DNA of 64,000 nucleotides from positions 1 to 64,000 of the forward strand of contig JABCPU010000018.1 of NCBI GenBank assembly GCA_016800925.1, in the 5' to 3' direction. A model generated the notes under the pieces. The model ran no database searches. It saw only the letters and a list, made by a program, of their open reading frames with translations, and was not told the DNA's origin. Source of the DNA: Suillus spraguei (taxonomy: Eukaryota > Basidiomycota > Agaricomycetes > Boletales > Suillaceae). Position 1 is the first letter of the stretch. Each line of letters opens with the position of its first letter. The translations under genes and the position numbers were made by a program. Below are positions 46,708 to 58,006 of the stretch, in pieces.

Positions 46708-48233
46708 CTATGGACCAGAGCTTTGTCTCCTTCTTTTTACTCGCCTGCTAGTGGGTGAATTTGTGTCTTCCTCCTCAACCGAACTTAGGTCATCCGAGAG
46801 CAAACTCGGGTCATCAAGCACAGTAGCAACAGCAGTAGCGGCAGTGGCTATAGCAGCCACAGCAGCGCCCATCAATAAGACTTTTCTCTGCATCTCAACC
46901 TCACTCCGAGTCCCGTTATGTTTTCGTTTAGCTGACGACGATGACGCCGACGCCAGCGCACCTACATCCACGATAGATGTAGCGGGCGTCGGGGTTTTAA
47001 TGCCGAACGAAGAGAAGGCTTTCAAATCCGCGGTGAAAAGCACCTAAGGAAAGTAGAATGAGCAACTTAAGAAGAAAAGGCAAGTTCGAATAGATACGTG
47101 CAGAATGGGCCCAACCGGCATATTCACCCCAAATGTCGGCAAGCTTAGTGGCCACTTCATTGTAGATTCGAGGAGTCATGACACCTTTTCCTTTGAAGCC
47201 GCCTACGGTACGCAGCCCGTAATGCTTGATAGCAATCTGGTGAACGTGAGTGTCCACTGGAATTACTTCTTTCTAGGAGGGTATAGATTTAGGATCAGAT
47301 ACAAGCATGACTGAGATTGGCTGACTTTGTCCAAGCTCATGAGAAGAACGCAGTCTGCTACCTTGCGTCCTACGCCGACGAACTTCAAAAGTTCTTCACG
47401 AGCAGTTTCGGTGCTCGTGTCTCTCAATCCGGTCAACCACTCCTCACAGTTCTCTCGTGACTCCGAGTTGGACAACAAGGAACCGTGAGTATCCACAAGC
47501 ATTTTTGCAGTGCGTTGAATATAATCAGCACGGTAGCCAAAGCCCAAACTCCGAAGAGTGGACTTAACTTCAGCAGCGGCAAGGAGAGAAGGCGGGGGAA
47601 AAGGGTGATACGCTGCATGACCTTGAGAGTCACTTTCACTGAGTTCGGGAGGTGGCAAGGAAATCAGGGAAGGAGAGTATTGTTTGCAAAGAGCGTGCAC
47701 CATGTTGGTGATCCGGGGTATGTTATTGTTAGAAGAGCAAATGAAGCTGGCATGACGAAAATCTGTCAAGCCTCCGAGCCAGTTCAGAAGTAGGCTACGC
47801 ACGATACCAGGTTCTCCCAAGGATCTTGTCTCAACACCCGGATTCCAGAAAATCGAGATTTAAGCTTATTAAAAACTTGGTCCCGGTCACTCCACTGGTC
47901 GTAAAGTTTCACCAAGTCAACGTCGAGTTGAAAATAGTCCTTGAGCCAACTCAACGTTTCTTCATCACTAACTGCCTCCCGTTCTGCAGAGAGATGCTCT
48001 CCCGGAAAAACAGAGCGATAGAAAAGGTAGTCGGAAGACTGTCTTAAGCATACTACGCGGTCCCTCAGGCACAGACGGTACTCGTGAGTAGGGGATGATT
48101 CTGTACCAGAGGACGAGGGTAGGGGGTAACATGTCCAGCGAAATGACTGGCCGCATTTCAAAACTGCTGCTAAAGAGAGCTGTACGGCTGCCAGTGGCAA
48201 CGCACGAAACCCAGCAGGAATTGGGGAAGCCAT
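46708..48233 (-). CDS. OGG1: 8-oxoguanine DNA glycosylase/AP lyase
   Basis: Removes 8-oxoguanine opposite C in base excision repair. Start at 48233: MASPIPAGFRALPLA. Then VLKCGQSFRW (conserved), YLFYRSVFPG, QDPWENLVS spliced to FICSSNNNIPRITNMV, LRSLGFGYRADYIQRTAKML, and the helix-hairpin-helix LLKFVGVGRKVADCVLLMSLDK, where the Lys of GRKVADC is the Schiff-base lysine. VIPVDTHVHQIAIKHYG (catalytic Asp) and YNEVATKLADIWGEYAGWAH follow. The C-terminal tail of about 110 residues is unusual: it holds an Ala/Val-rich hydrophobic run (LLMGAAVAAIATAATAVATVL), an acidic patch and a basic nuclear-signal-like end RRVKRRRQSSGP (TAG at 46708). Divergent from NPR2, with 217 bp between the starts. Confidence 0.93.
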
Positions 48234-48450
48234 AACCAAAGTCGCTTGAAAGTTAAGCAGACTGTATCTTTGTCATGGAAGGCGTCAGAACAGGAATGAA
48301 ACAACTCTCAAGGTGACCCGAGTGTGTGGCTAGTGGTTTCCCCTAGTAATAATATGCAACGGTTTATGACAAAAGTCTGTACTGTTGAATGAGTCGAGAA
48401 TTCACAGCCACTACCATAAGCTCCATCATCACTAATTTCCTAGTACTATC

Positions 48451-50615
48451 ATGCCTTCAGAAGGAGATACGTTTCTTCCCAGAATACAGAGCGTGTTCTA
48501 TGCCGTGTTCGACTTACAGAAGGGACCAAAAATTGTGTATCAGGTTCCAGAAGGTCTCATCGCAGGATCGACGGCAAATCAAAACTCTAACCATTCAGTC
48601 ACCTCTTCCCCTTCACCGTCGATAGCTGCCATTTTGGAACCGGACATAATGTCTTCGCCAAGGTCAAGTCCTTCTGTCAATTCTCATGGTGGTCGGCGTG
48701 CAAATTCTCTCAATGTCCCTTCACCTCATCAACGCTCTTCTTCTTCCAGTCGCGTTCTGTTCAATTTCGACGATATCTCAAAGTATGTGATACCTCCTGG
48801 AGAGCTTTGCGGGCGGCTGGTTATTTGCGCTACCCGGAAATACCGTATCATTGGCTTTCCTGTTTTGCTTCCTGGCAATTACCAGCGGAACTACTTCCAG
48901 TACAACGTCTGCTTTGTCTTCGAGCGGTCTGCGGATTTGAGTTGCTACGAACCAATCGTTCGCAAGGTCAGCCGTGTACTGACGGCCTGCGAGGTCAGCT
49001 CTTTACCTTACATGACAAAACCCTGTATTTATGAAATTGTAGGAAGAGTCATTTTTTCTCTCCTGTCCAAAATCTTCGCCAGCCATGCATGCCATCCTCG
49101 AGCAGTTATACGAGGACCTGAACTCTTATTCTGAAACGTCGATTCCAATTGATGCCTTCAACGCAATAGAGCTGAAAATCTTTCCCTTCTATCCTAATCC
49201 ACCCCCAGTAAAAGATTGGCAGGTGCCTCTGGCTCTCATCAACTTGTCCAAGCGTATAGAAGATAATTGGGATCTAACCATGAGCAAGGTAGGCCGATTT
49301 CTTTTATAGACAGACTGTCCTGACAGCTATGCATCAAGGTGTGCAGACATATTGATGGTGTGAACCATGTCAGTCGCATTGCACACCTAGCCGACTGTGA
49401 TATCGAGCTTACCCGCCAAGCAATATCTCACTTGCTGTAAGATATTTTACCCTGACCTTCAATCCCATCTTCATCAGATCTCGTAGTTACTATCAAGTCA
49501 TTATGACTGTCGACATCTTCCAATATTCCAATATGTACACTCTTCGTAAGAATGTGCAGTGGCTTGCAGACGAGTGCCATGTCAAGCACGAATGTGGACC
49601 ATATGTTACAAAGCACGCACCAGGTTCGTACATTCCTTTTGCAGAAATGCCTAACTCACCTGTGAAGCAGGCAGAGTGGTACCAGATTGGCCGAAACTTC
49701 TGCACTTATATTCACGGTTCAAGTCAGGGAAAACGGTACTGGATTGGATGGAGACCTACGATGTCTATGAACTCGGCATTGACATTCGACGTTTCACAAG
49801 TTTCGGGGTGATCAAGGTATTTCCCAGCAATTGTTCCATGTTATTGAATTTGAAAGTCTTTTCAGGGGTTTCTGCGACGGGTGCATCGTTGGCCGATTTT
49901 ACTTCCTGTGGATTTACCGTCACCAGCTCATAAAAGAAGGCAAAGCCTTTCTTCTTCCACGTCGAATGCAAGTCCTACAAGTCCTTCGGCTCCAATCGGG
50001 GAGACCCCTCGATTCAGTGGCCGTCCCGATTCGTCTGGTGTTGCACCTATGCTCAGTTCTCCCATAAACCAGATGGAGGTCACACGAGCCCAACAACGAA
50101 CGAGCGCAGCGGAGAAGGTTCTCGAGCAGCTACGTTTCAAGACACTCCCGCGGGCTGCACCCAGTCCTACCATACGGCAACCTCCTCTTTCCCCGGATGG
50201 TCCTGAGCGCAACCACGAGCGCCGTAGTCATGTCCTCTCTGATACCCGAAGACATTCAAGTTATCAACAACACACGAGTCATGTGCCACCACCATCCAGT
50301 ACTGTCGGGAGTCAAAGCATTGCGCACCGCAATTCATCGGAATCGCAGAACGCCTTTCCTGCAAGGCCACGACTATCACGGTCTCCTTCTACTTCTCGCA
50401 CTCGCGCTCTAAATTCACAAGGCTCTTCAGGTCCAATGAATGCTCCTCCGCCCCCTGAATTGTTGCCACTTCTCGATGGAGATCATCATACAGACGAACT
50501 TTGTACGCGCTTCGAGGTCGGGTGGCCTCAATTACAACAGTGGTTAATGACTATAGGAGGTGGAAAAGGCGATGGAGATGGAGATTTCGGGAGAGTGTCG
50601 ATTATTTATCGTTGA
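48451..50615 (+). CDS. NPR2: Nitrogen permease regulator 2 (Nprl2), SEACIT/GATOR1 subunit
   Basis: Npr2 with Npr3 and Iml1 forms the GAP complex that turns down TORC1 on amino-acid limitation. Start at 48451: MPSEGDTFLPRIQSVFYAVFDLQKGPKIVYQVPEG (longin-like N-terminal domain). Then DDISKYVIPPGELCGRLVICATRKYRIIGFPV, RNYFQYNVCFVFERSADLSCYEPIVRKVSRVL, LEQLYEDLNSYSETSIPID, LALINLSKRIEDNWDLTMSKVC, VNHVSRIAHLADCDIELTRQAISHLLYY, VDIFQYSNMYTL and a Ser/Pro-rich linker (about 49920-50460). The C-terminal winged-helix end is LPLLDGDHHTDELCTRFEVGWPQLQQWL...FGRVSIIYR, with the stop at 50613. Introns fall mainly between 49000 and 49900. Intact. Confidence 0.92.
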
Positions 50616-50840
50616 TATACGCCTGCCATACAAATACATTGCAGTGTCTTTCCATAATCTTGGTGTACTTGTGTTGCTATGACGGATTCCCAAGCAAAGT
50701 TCTCGACAAGAATTTTTTTGTTTCGAATTCCGTGTGGAGATTTTAACTACTGTGAATGGTGATTAATCAATCTAGCACACGAACCCGTTGCATGGTATTA
50801 TAAAGCATGAATACATATACTTTTGCTGGACAGCTTACTA

Positions 50841-52285
50841 CTACGCCAGTGACCGGTTCACATTCACGTAGCCAGTCCCAAGACACGAGTAGAGCAACTC
50901 AGTGTTGGAGGAATCTGTGGGATCTGCGGGTGTGATGTTGAAGACGGAGCCAAAGAAGATCTTGATATCACGGAGAAATTGAATACTGTCATGATGTGAG
51001 CGATAGAAGCAGGGGAGTCGATCATTGCGCACGTTCTAACAGAGGGCTCTCCCATCCTACATTGACCGATATCTTCACTGCCTAGAACCATCATCAATAG
51101 CACTAGAGATTGATGTTTTCTGTCAACACATCCTCCATGTCTAATCTCTGATAAGAGGGCCCTAGTTGCTAACAGAGCTATATCTTCGGGGGTTTCACCT
51201 GGTGTGGATGCAGCTTCAGAACAATGTATGGCAGACGTAGTGGACTCTGCGAGTAAGCTTAGTGCATAACCTGGCGACCTTCAAGCAAGATTAGTACAGT
51301 AGATATATGTTCAATGAGCCCACATACTTTCCGCTCTCATCTCCTTTGTAAACGTCGGAGTACAGGTATATGTCAGGGATGAAGCGGTTGAGAACCGAAC
51401 GTGATGCGTCGATCATGCGATTAGAGAACTGGGGGTTAACACGAACGGCATGTCTGGGAGAATACTTCATTTTAGTGTGCATTTCATAAAGAGGCAAGAT
51501 GAACGCACGCAATGCCTCGGATTCGTTTGATCTTGCCAGGATCAACAAAGTTCAGAGTTTTTACTTCTTTAACAATAGGACAAAGGAACTGTACTTCCCC
51601 TCCACCTTCTGGAGGAGCACCACGTCTCTTTATCTGCACAGGCGTATGAAGGCGCAATTTGATGGATCGAACAACTCACTCACCCGAAGCTCCAATCCAT
51701 CAGAAATACCGAAAAGTTGGAGATGAGGTAGTGTCACAGTGCGGATAAGGTCAACCTAGCACCGTTAGGAAACATTTTATTCCGACAGGATTTTGCTTAC
51801 AGAAAGATCATTATCATCTGTTGTTATGCCTCGCAAAGTTAACTGAAACGGCTTCTTTGAGAAGGGCGCGATCATTATCAGCGGCTCCAAAAAATAACCT
51901 ATTGAACGCGACAGTGGACAATCATGAGTAATAGGTCCGCCGGACACGACTCCTGGTTTGAGAAGTACAGCAGTGCCTTGAGGACGTATGAGTTCCAGCG
52001 TAATGGATAGTAGAGTATATCGTACCGGTCACTGAGATTTCGATAACGGACCCATTAGTAACTTTTTCCAACAGCCGCAGGAGGCTGACTTCGTAGTCTG
52101 AGTGATGGCACTACTCGTCAAGAAACGCCAAGCTGCAAAGAACTGAACACACCTCTCAGACCGGGATCCTTATCCTCGGAGCGAATCTTATCAATTCGAA
52201 CATGCTTTCCGCTAAGAATGGAGAGCACCAGACGTTGTCGCAAATATTGGTGTCCACTGAAGTTCACCGATGATCTTGACTCCAT
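50841..52285 (-). CDS. RCL1: RNA 3'-terminal phosphate cyclase-like protein (Rcl1), rRNA processing endonuclease
   Basis: Rcl1 is a nucleolar factor that works with Bms1 in early 18S rRNA processing (A2 cleavage). Start at 52285: MESRSSVNFSGHQYLRQRLVLSILSGKHVRIDKIRSEDKDPGLR. Exons continue with SVIEISVTG, SGGPITHDCPLSRSIGYFLEPLIM, APFSKKPFQLTLRGITTDDNDLSVDLIRTVTLPHL, FGISDGLELRI, RGAPPEGGGEVQF, HAVRVNPQFSNRMIDASRSVLNRFIPDIYLYSDVYKGDESGK, PGYALSLLAEST and LLMMVLGSEDIGQCRMGEPS. It ends with LRDIKIFFGSVFNITP and SCLGTGYVNVNRSLA (TAG at 50841). There are many small introns, so some of these joins come from frame logic. Divergent from UBA3, with 119 bp between. Confidence 0.9.
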
Positions 52286-52404
52286 GGATGTAAACCTCGA
52301 AGAGACTTTTTCATTACGTAAGATAATATTGATCCAAGTGGGGCCTGGGCGCCTTATTGGTGACAGGTCAAACATAGGCCTCTAATATCCTTTAAATCTG
52401 TTCG

Positions 52405-54068
52405 ATGGCTACGGGAGTACATATGAACGGCGCAGCGACTTCAAGTGACTGGCAAGATCGGTATTACCATGTTGACCAGATCCTTGATAGACCTGGCCCT
52501 CGAACTGATCCATCATTCCTGGCTGGGGATGAGGTGGTAGTGTCAACAAAGTTTTGAGACGACTCGTCTTTAAGAGATGCTCTAAAGGTGAAGGACTTCT
52601 TGCGGAACAAGTGCAAGATTCTTGTCATCGGCGCAGGTGGTTTAGGATGCGAGATACTCGCCAATCTTGCTTTGACTGGGTTCAAGGACATCCATCTTAT
52701 CGACATGGACACCATCGACATCAGCAATCTTAATCGTCAATTTCTCTTCAGGTGTGTCATATTTATGAGATGGCATGTGTGTGCTGACCTTGGGATCGAT
52801 TTCCTTAAGACCCGTGGACGTTGGAAGACCAAAGGCCATCGTTGCTGCAGAGTATGTGATGAAACGGGTACCGGGAGTCAAGGTCACTCCGTGAGTTAGC
52901 AATTTTTTGCGCACCATGCGCACCATCTCTGATATGTGAGGTGTGTAGGTACTACGGCAAGATACAAGACAAGGGCGACGATTATTATTTGCAGTTTAAC
53001 CTCGTTATATGTGGTCTAGATTCTGTGGAAGCGCGTCGGTGGATAAACGCTACTCTCGTTAACCTAGTGGATCCTGAGAATCCTGAGAGTTTGAAACCCC
53101 TCATAGATGGTGGTACCGAAGGTGAGCCATCTCCTTTACCTTCTGCGTGACCTCAACAGTTGTGAAAAGGTTTTAAGGGGCAAGCTCGAGTCATCCTTCC
53201 GACTGTATCATCATGCTATGAGTGTTCCCTTGATATGCTGAACAAGCCGACCACATTCCCTATCTGCACCATCGCTAACACGCCCCGTCTCCCTGAGCAC
53301 TGTATAGAATGGGCCTCTGTGCTCGAATGGCCTCGTGTGCGCGGAGGTTAGTCTCGCTGCGCATCTCATGTTTCTTCTATTTCACACGAAGTAGATGAGA
53401 AACTCGACACTGATGATCCTGAGCACATCGGATGGTTGTATTCGATTGCTGCTGCTCGTGCAAAAGAATTCAAGATTGAAGGCGTGACTTGGTCACTTAC
53501 GCAGGGTGTTGTCAAGAACGTCATTCCTGCAATCGCATCTACTAATGCCATCATTGCCGGTATGTCAGCACCCTTATTTTATCTGCAACCTGTCTAATAG
53601 GAGTGTTCGCAGCTTCATGTTGCAATGAAGCTTTCAAGATCGCAACCAGTTCAGCGGCGTATCTGAACAACTACTTCATGCTCATTGGGACCGAAGGAGT
53701 ATATTCGTACACCTTCGAGCATGAAAAGCGCGACCATTGCCCTGTTTGCGGAGGTGAAGCCCTGGAGATGTCGATAAGTCGAGATTGGACCGTCGAGCAG
53801 CTCATTGAACTATTGACTGAGAAGCAGAACATGTACGTATTCATTTCTCGTCGACATTCATGACTCACCCTGGCACAGTCAGATTAAGAAACCTTCTCTC
53901 GCAACACCGGAAAAGCCGATTTATTTCCAACAGCCACCCCAGCTGGAAGAAGCTACGCGTCCGAACTTAGAGAAGAAAGTTTCTGAACTTGTCCCTGATG
54001 GTGGGGAAGTTGTAGTCACTGCTTCGACTCTACCTTTCAGCTTGTCACTCATCATCACTTACATGTGA
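52405..54068 (+). CDS. UBA3: NEDD8-activating enzyme E1 catalytic subunit
   Basis: With Ula1/NAE1 it adenylates NEDD8/Rub1 and passes it to Ubc12, which activates cullin ligases. Start at 52405: [16 protein letters not shown], with [22 protein letters not shown] spliced (intron 52534-52587) to [32 protein letters not shown] (ATP-binding GxGGxG). Then [100 protein letters not shown] and [11 protein letters not shown] (active-site Cys). [33 protein letters not shown] (zinc ligands) and [27 protein letters not shown] follow. It ends SLSLIITYM with TGA at 54066. Intact. Confidence 0.93.
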
Positions 54069-54327
54069 AGGCACGGTATCTTATATTTCTGCATGGTTTT
54101 CCGCAATGTAGTAGTAAACATTCAAATGCAATCATTATTCACGAATGATCCTACCTGTAAGTCAGGTTTGCGATTCCGCGCCGTAGACAGATAGTTGCGA
54201 AAGAAAACATTAATCATGATTGCGCCAACTTGGCTGACATTGCGATTACATAACATCATTTGTTCGAGTGAACTTCACTTCGGCAGCTTATTCAATCATA
54301 TCCTAACACCCCCATTCACCGAATAAA

Positions 54328-55633
54328 ATGCCCAAGGCAGATATCAACAAGGCAGGTTGGGAGCAAAGTGAATTTCCTATTCTTTGTGAAACATGTACGC
54401 TGTTATCTATCAAACTTGATTAGACCAGAAACTAACGTGCTTGACCAGGTCTGGGACCTAACCCGTTCATCCGAATGGTTAGTCTTGAGTTCTATGACCA
54501 ATACGAAACACTGACTGTCCAGCTTAATGATTAGTCGAAACAAGAGTTCGGTCGCTCGTGTGGCACGTGTGCTCGCCCATTCACGGTCTTCCGATGGAAT
54601 CCAGGATCCGGTGCACGGTACAAAACTACTGTGATATGTCAGACGTGCGCCAAAGTGAAAAATGTCTGCCAGACATGCCTTCTTGACCTTGAGTATGGTC
54701 TACCAACCCAAGTTCGAGACACCGCCCTTGCCATTCAGAATGAAGCACCAACGAGTGACATCAACCGGGAGTACTACGCACAGAACATGGAAAACAAGGT
54801 ACGTTGATGGCTGACATCGGCTCGCGTGCGTTTTTTTCATGTCATATTCAGATGGAGGATGGGAATCAAGCCCTGATGCAAGTCGGGACGAGGGCTACAT
54901 CTGCTGGGAAGGAAATGCTGAAGCAGCTAGCTCGGACAAACCCATATTACAAGCGCAACCGCCCACATATCTGCTCCTTCTTCGTGAAAGGAGAGTGTAA
55001 CAGAGGGGACGAGTGTCCGTTCCGGTAAGCTTACATACAACAACCTTTCCGCTTCAATTCCTATAAGGTTTGCTTTACCAGACATGAAAAACCTGTTGAG
55101 AACGCGCTTTCCCACCAAAATATTCAGGATAGATATCATGGTAACAATGACCCAGTTGCACGAAAAATATTAGCCAATCACTCGGAGGCGCAAGGTTTGA
55201 AGCCACCAGAAGACGAGAATATCGTGAGTGAGCTTTGCTCCCTCTCAGTGCAGTGTTTGACAGTCCGGCACAACAGACCTCTCTGTTCCTTTCCTCTCTC
55301 CCTGCCTCTGCCACGGAACTTAGCATACGGACTCATGTCATTAATTCATTACCTCAAATACCTTCGTCACAGTTACGGTCGGTCGTCCACGTCGCAAAAT
55401 CACGGTGCGCCAGAATGTCTGCCTTTCCGTAGTGTTTCAAAGCTAAGACTCATTTTAGATGTGCATTCATCAACTTCAAAGACCGCGATTCTGCTGAGAG
55501 GGCAGCAGAAGCTTGGGCGAATGGCATAGACATGGATAGCGAACGAGTTCATGTAAAGTGGGGAAGAAGTAAGGGTCCTTCCAAGTCCGCAACACCTGTA
55601 GCGGGACAATCAGCAATCTCTGCACCTGCGTGA
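54328..55633 (+). CDS. SLT11: Pre-mRNA-splicing factor Slt11/Ecm2 (RBM22-like)
   Basis: Component of the activated spliceosome that supports the U2/U6 helix and catalytic RNA. Start at 54328: [23 protein letters not shown], then [63 protein letters not shown] (N-terminal zinc cysteines) and [16 protein letters not shown] zinc finger follows ([24 protein letters not shown]), then [15 protein letters not shown] and an RRM (LFLSSLPAS...[51 protein letters not shown]). The tail ends SAISAPA with TGA at 55631. Several short introns. Tandem with UBA3, 259 bp downstream. Confidence 0.92.
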
Positions 55634-55989
55634 GGTTTTTTTCCTAGTAGGAAGGATGCGTCCATCAGATATTATGAACCATGTTTGTTTCATTCCACTG
55701 TGTCATCTTATACAGACACTAGGTGCTTTGACCCGGCTTCTTATTATTTACTCTATTGTAGTTGAAGTATATGGTATACATTATACGTCTTGAGATGACG
55801 TGCTGTGATTTCCCTGCAATCTTCCTGCGACCCCGAGACCATGCTAGTGGAGGAGGGGTGTTATCAAACACGATCGGTCTCCAATCTCGTAATGGCAGCT
55901 TCGACGGGCTTTTTGATTTTCCTGTTGAGCCAGCTAACACTAATTAAGACATCCAAGAAGACCCTTCATGAGCGAATCCCCCGACAAGG
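55634..55989. other. 3' spacer after SLT11
   Basis: About 350 bp. It holds the probable SLT11 3' untranslated region. No gene or repeat was recognised before the tRNA-like array. Confidence 0.5.
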
Positions 55990-56420
55990 CATATTCTAAT
56001 GGGAAAAAAAACCTCTTATAGGCAGGTTTCGTACACGCGCAGTCCAAGAGACAGATTTCGATTCTGGTTTGGTAACCACTTGGCTAAGAGCAGTTAGGAT
56101 CAGCCCCTGAGGTTACCATCCATGACTTAACGTCATTGGCAGGGTTTCGAACCTGCGCAGCCCAAGAGATAGCTTGCGGGATTTCGATTCTGTTGCCAAT
56201 GTTGCGGTGACCCTTTTAGTCAGGTCAGGAGCCGCCAGGACGCTTCCCAAGTTGAGATCAACTGTCGAAGACTGTCCATGACCTTGAAGGATTCACCCAC
56301 AAGTGAATGTTCAAGGCGTGATAAATGGAAAAAAGATTGTTGGGCAGGTTTCGAATCTGCAACAGATTTCTGTCTTGTCACGCTTAGCACTACTTGGCTA
56401 AGACTGGTCAAGATGAACTC
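55990..56420 (-). repeat. tRNA-like tandem array 3 (three degenerate units)
   Basis: On the minus strand, copies of the unit seen at 9.1-9.7 and 36.5-37.2 kb recur with more damage. T-arm-like sequences lie at about 56022 (GCAGGTTTCGTACACGCGC), 56141 and 56344 (GCAGGTTTCGAATCTGC) in plus-strand reading. Anticodon hairpin remnants (CAGATTTCGATTCTG) and the TCAAGGYGTG linker are also present. The last unit lacks much of the anticodon region. It is the oldest-looking of the three arrays. Confidence 0.65.
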
Positions 56421-56655
56421 TACGAGTCAAACAACGCCATGCATTGACAGCAGAACCACATAGTATTAGCAGTCATTTGCCAACACAAAATGAAATAAAG
56501 AGACTAGTTTGCATTTATTGATGGACACAAAACATGTCAGGAATGAGCGGGTCGGAAGGGGGGCCATTACAATGATATACACGCACTGCGTTCGACATTA
56601 GGCTAGCCTAGAGTAAACAGAATATGACCAAAAAAAGCTGTGGTGTGAGGCAAAA

Positions 56656-58006
56656 TCATGATAATCCTTGGCGATCGCAGCCTTCAGCATCCAGCGACTC
56701 GTGATGATCACACCACTTACCAAGAAAACCACCGAAACCCATGAACAAAAGCCAAGCCGCATACTCCGCGAAACCAATGCCAACATACAAAGAATGACCA
56801 AAGTTGACTAGAGCAGGGCCAGCTGAAATAAAGGTTAGTTGAATACTACTACCAAGGTCCACAATCGACGTACGGCAGACACCAGCGATCCCCCAGCCAA
56901 TCCCAAATATTACTGAACCAAGTATGAGCCTCCAGTCAATTTTGATGGAGGTTGGAATGTTCCGTTTGCCACCAAGCTTTGGTTGCTCTACACATGCATA
57001 CCGATAGAGCAAGGTAGCCAGAGGCAGAGCGCTTCCTGCAACGAACCCCAGGGTCGGGTCGAATGCTGAGGACAACGGCAATGCCAAGAATGCCAGAACT
57101 TTGTGTGGATCGACCATATTGGCAAGGTGGAGGGAGAATGCGAAAGCCAGCGATGTCAAGAAGTTCGCCAGATAGCGAAGAACAGACTGGGGGACGTTTG
57201 ACACAAGATTAGCACAAGGAAATTGCCGGCTCACGAGTTTGGGGCTATTGCGAGTGCCATCCTTGTGAGCCGAACAAGTGTACACAAACCAAAGGGTTCC
57301 AAGGGAAAGAATCGTGCCCAGAAACTGTCGTCTCTGGTTGCCGAGGGTCCAATCCAAAGACCCAGATGTTCCAAGAGTGTCATGAGTAAAGAAGGTGGTA
57401 GCTACGGCACTTGAAAAGAACGTGACTGTTGCCACCAGGGAACTTTAAATATACTGAATTCACAAATACTGAGAGGGCGAGTTAAAGGCATACCGAGGAG
57501 AAAATCTGGATAAGCCACAAATCATATGGCTAAAAAATAATCAGATGTATGCGCGTTGACAGAAATACCGAGGAGGCGAACCCTGAGGTGCATCCATTGG
57601 CTAGCTATGGACCAAATTGATTGCGCAATGCACAATGAATAATGACACCTTCAAAGAAAAATACTTAACACACCCTGGTCCCAATACCAACGAGAAATCC
57701 AGAAGATACCATTCGGAGAAGGGAGGACACAGTGTGGGGCTGTGGGGTGTCCACATTACCGATGATACCAACTGCAATACCACCTAGAACTAGACCCACG
57801 ACGGAAGCCATCGCTGCTTTATCTCCTCGAAGTGAGCGGTGAACAAAGCCAGAAACACCAAGGACAGATCCATTCAAGACTAAAAGAGAATGAACTGACA
57901 ACGCAATGCTGACGCCCCCTAAGAGGCCTTCCAGGGGTTTGGGACGGGACTGCGTAATTTCAGCTGGTAGAGCGACATAGTAATTCAGCGGGGGATTGTT
58001 GACCAA
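56656..58006 (-). CDS. YeeE/YedE-family (sulphur transport) membrane protein
   Basis: Homologous to bacterial thiosulphate/sulphur-compound importers (YeeE/YedE, DUF6691). In fungi the substrate is not established. Minus-strand exons read PLEGLLGGVSIALSVHSLLVLNGSVLGVSGFVHRSLRG, GLVLGGIAVGIIG, SGFLVGIGTR, LANGCTSG, HMICGLSRFSPR (the family Cys motif NGCTxGHxxCG), SLVATVTFFSSAVATTFFTHDT, LRYLANFLTSLAFAFSLHLANMVDPHKVLAFLALP, AFDPTLGFVAGSALPLA, IDWRLILGSVIFGIGWGIAGVCRTSIVDLG, and the C-terminal helices ending DAEGCDRQGLS (stop at 56656). About nine membrane helices. The first exon is unclear: 58006 lies in an open exon without ATG, so the true start is probably upstream across an intron. Confidence 0.8.
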
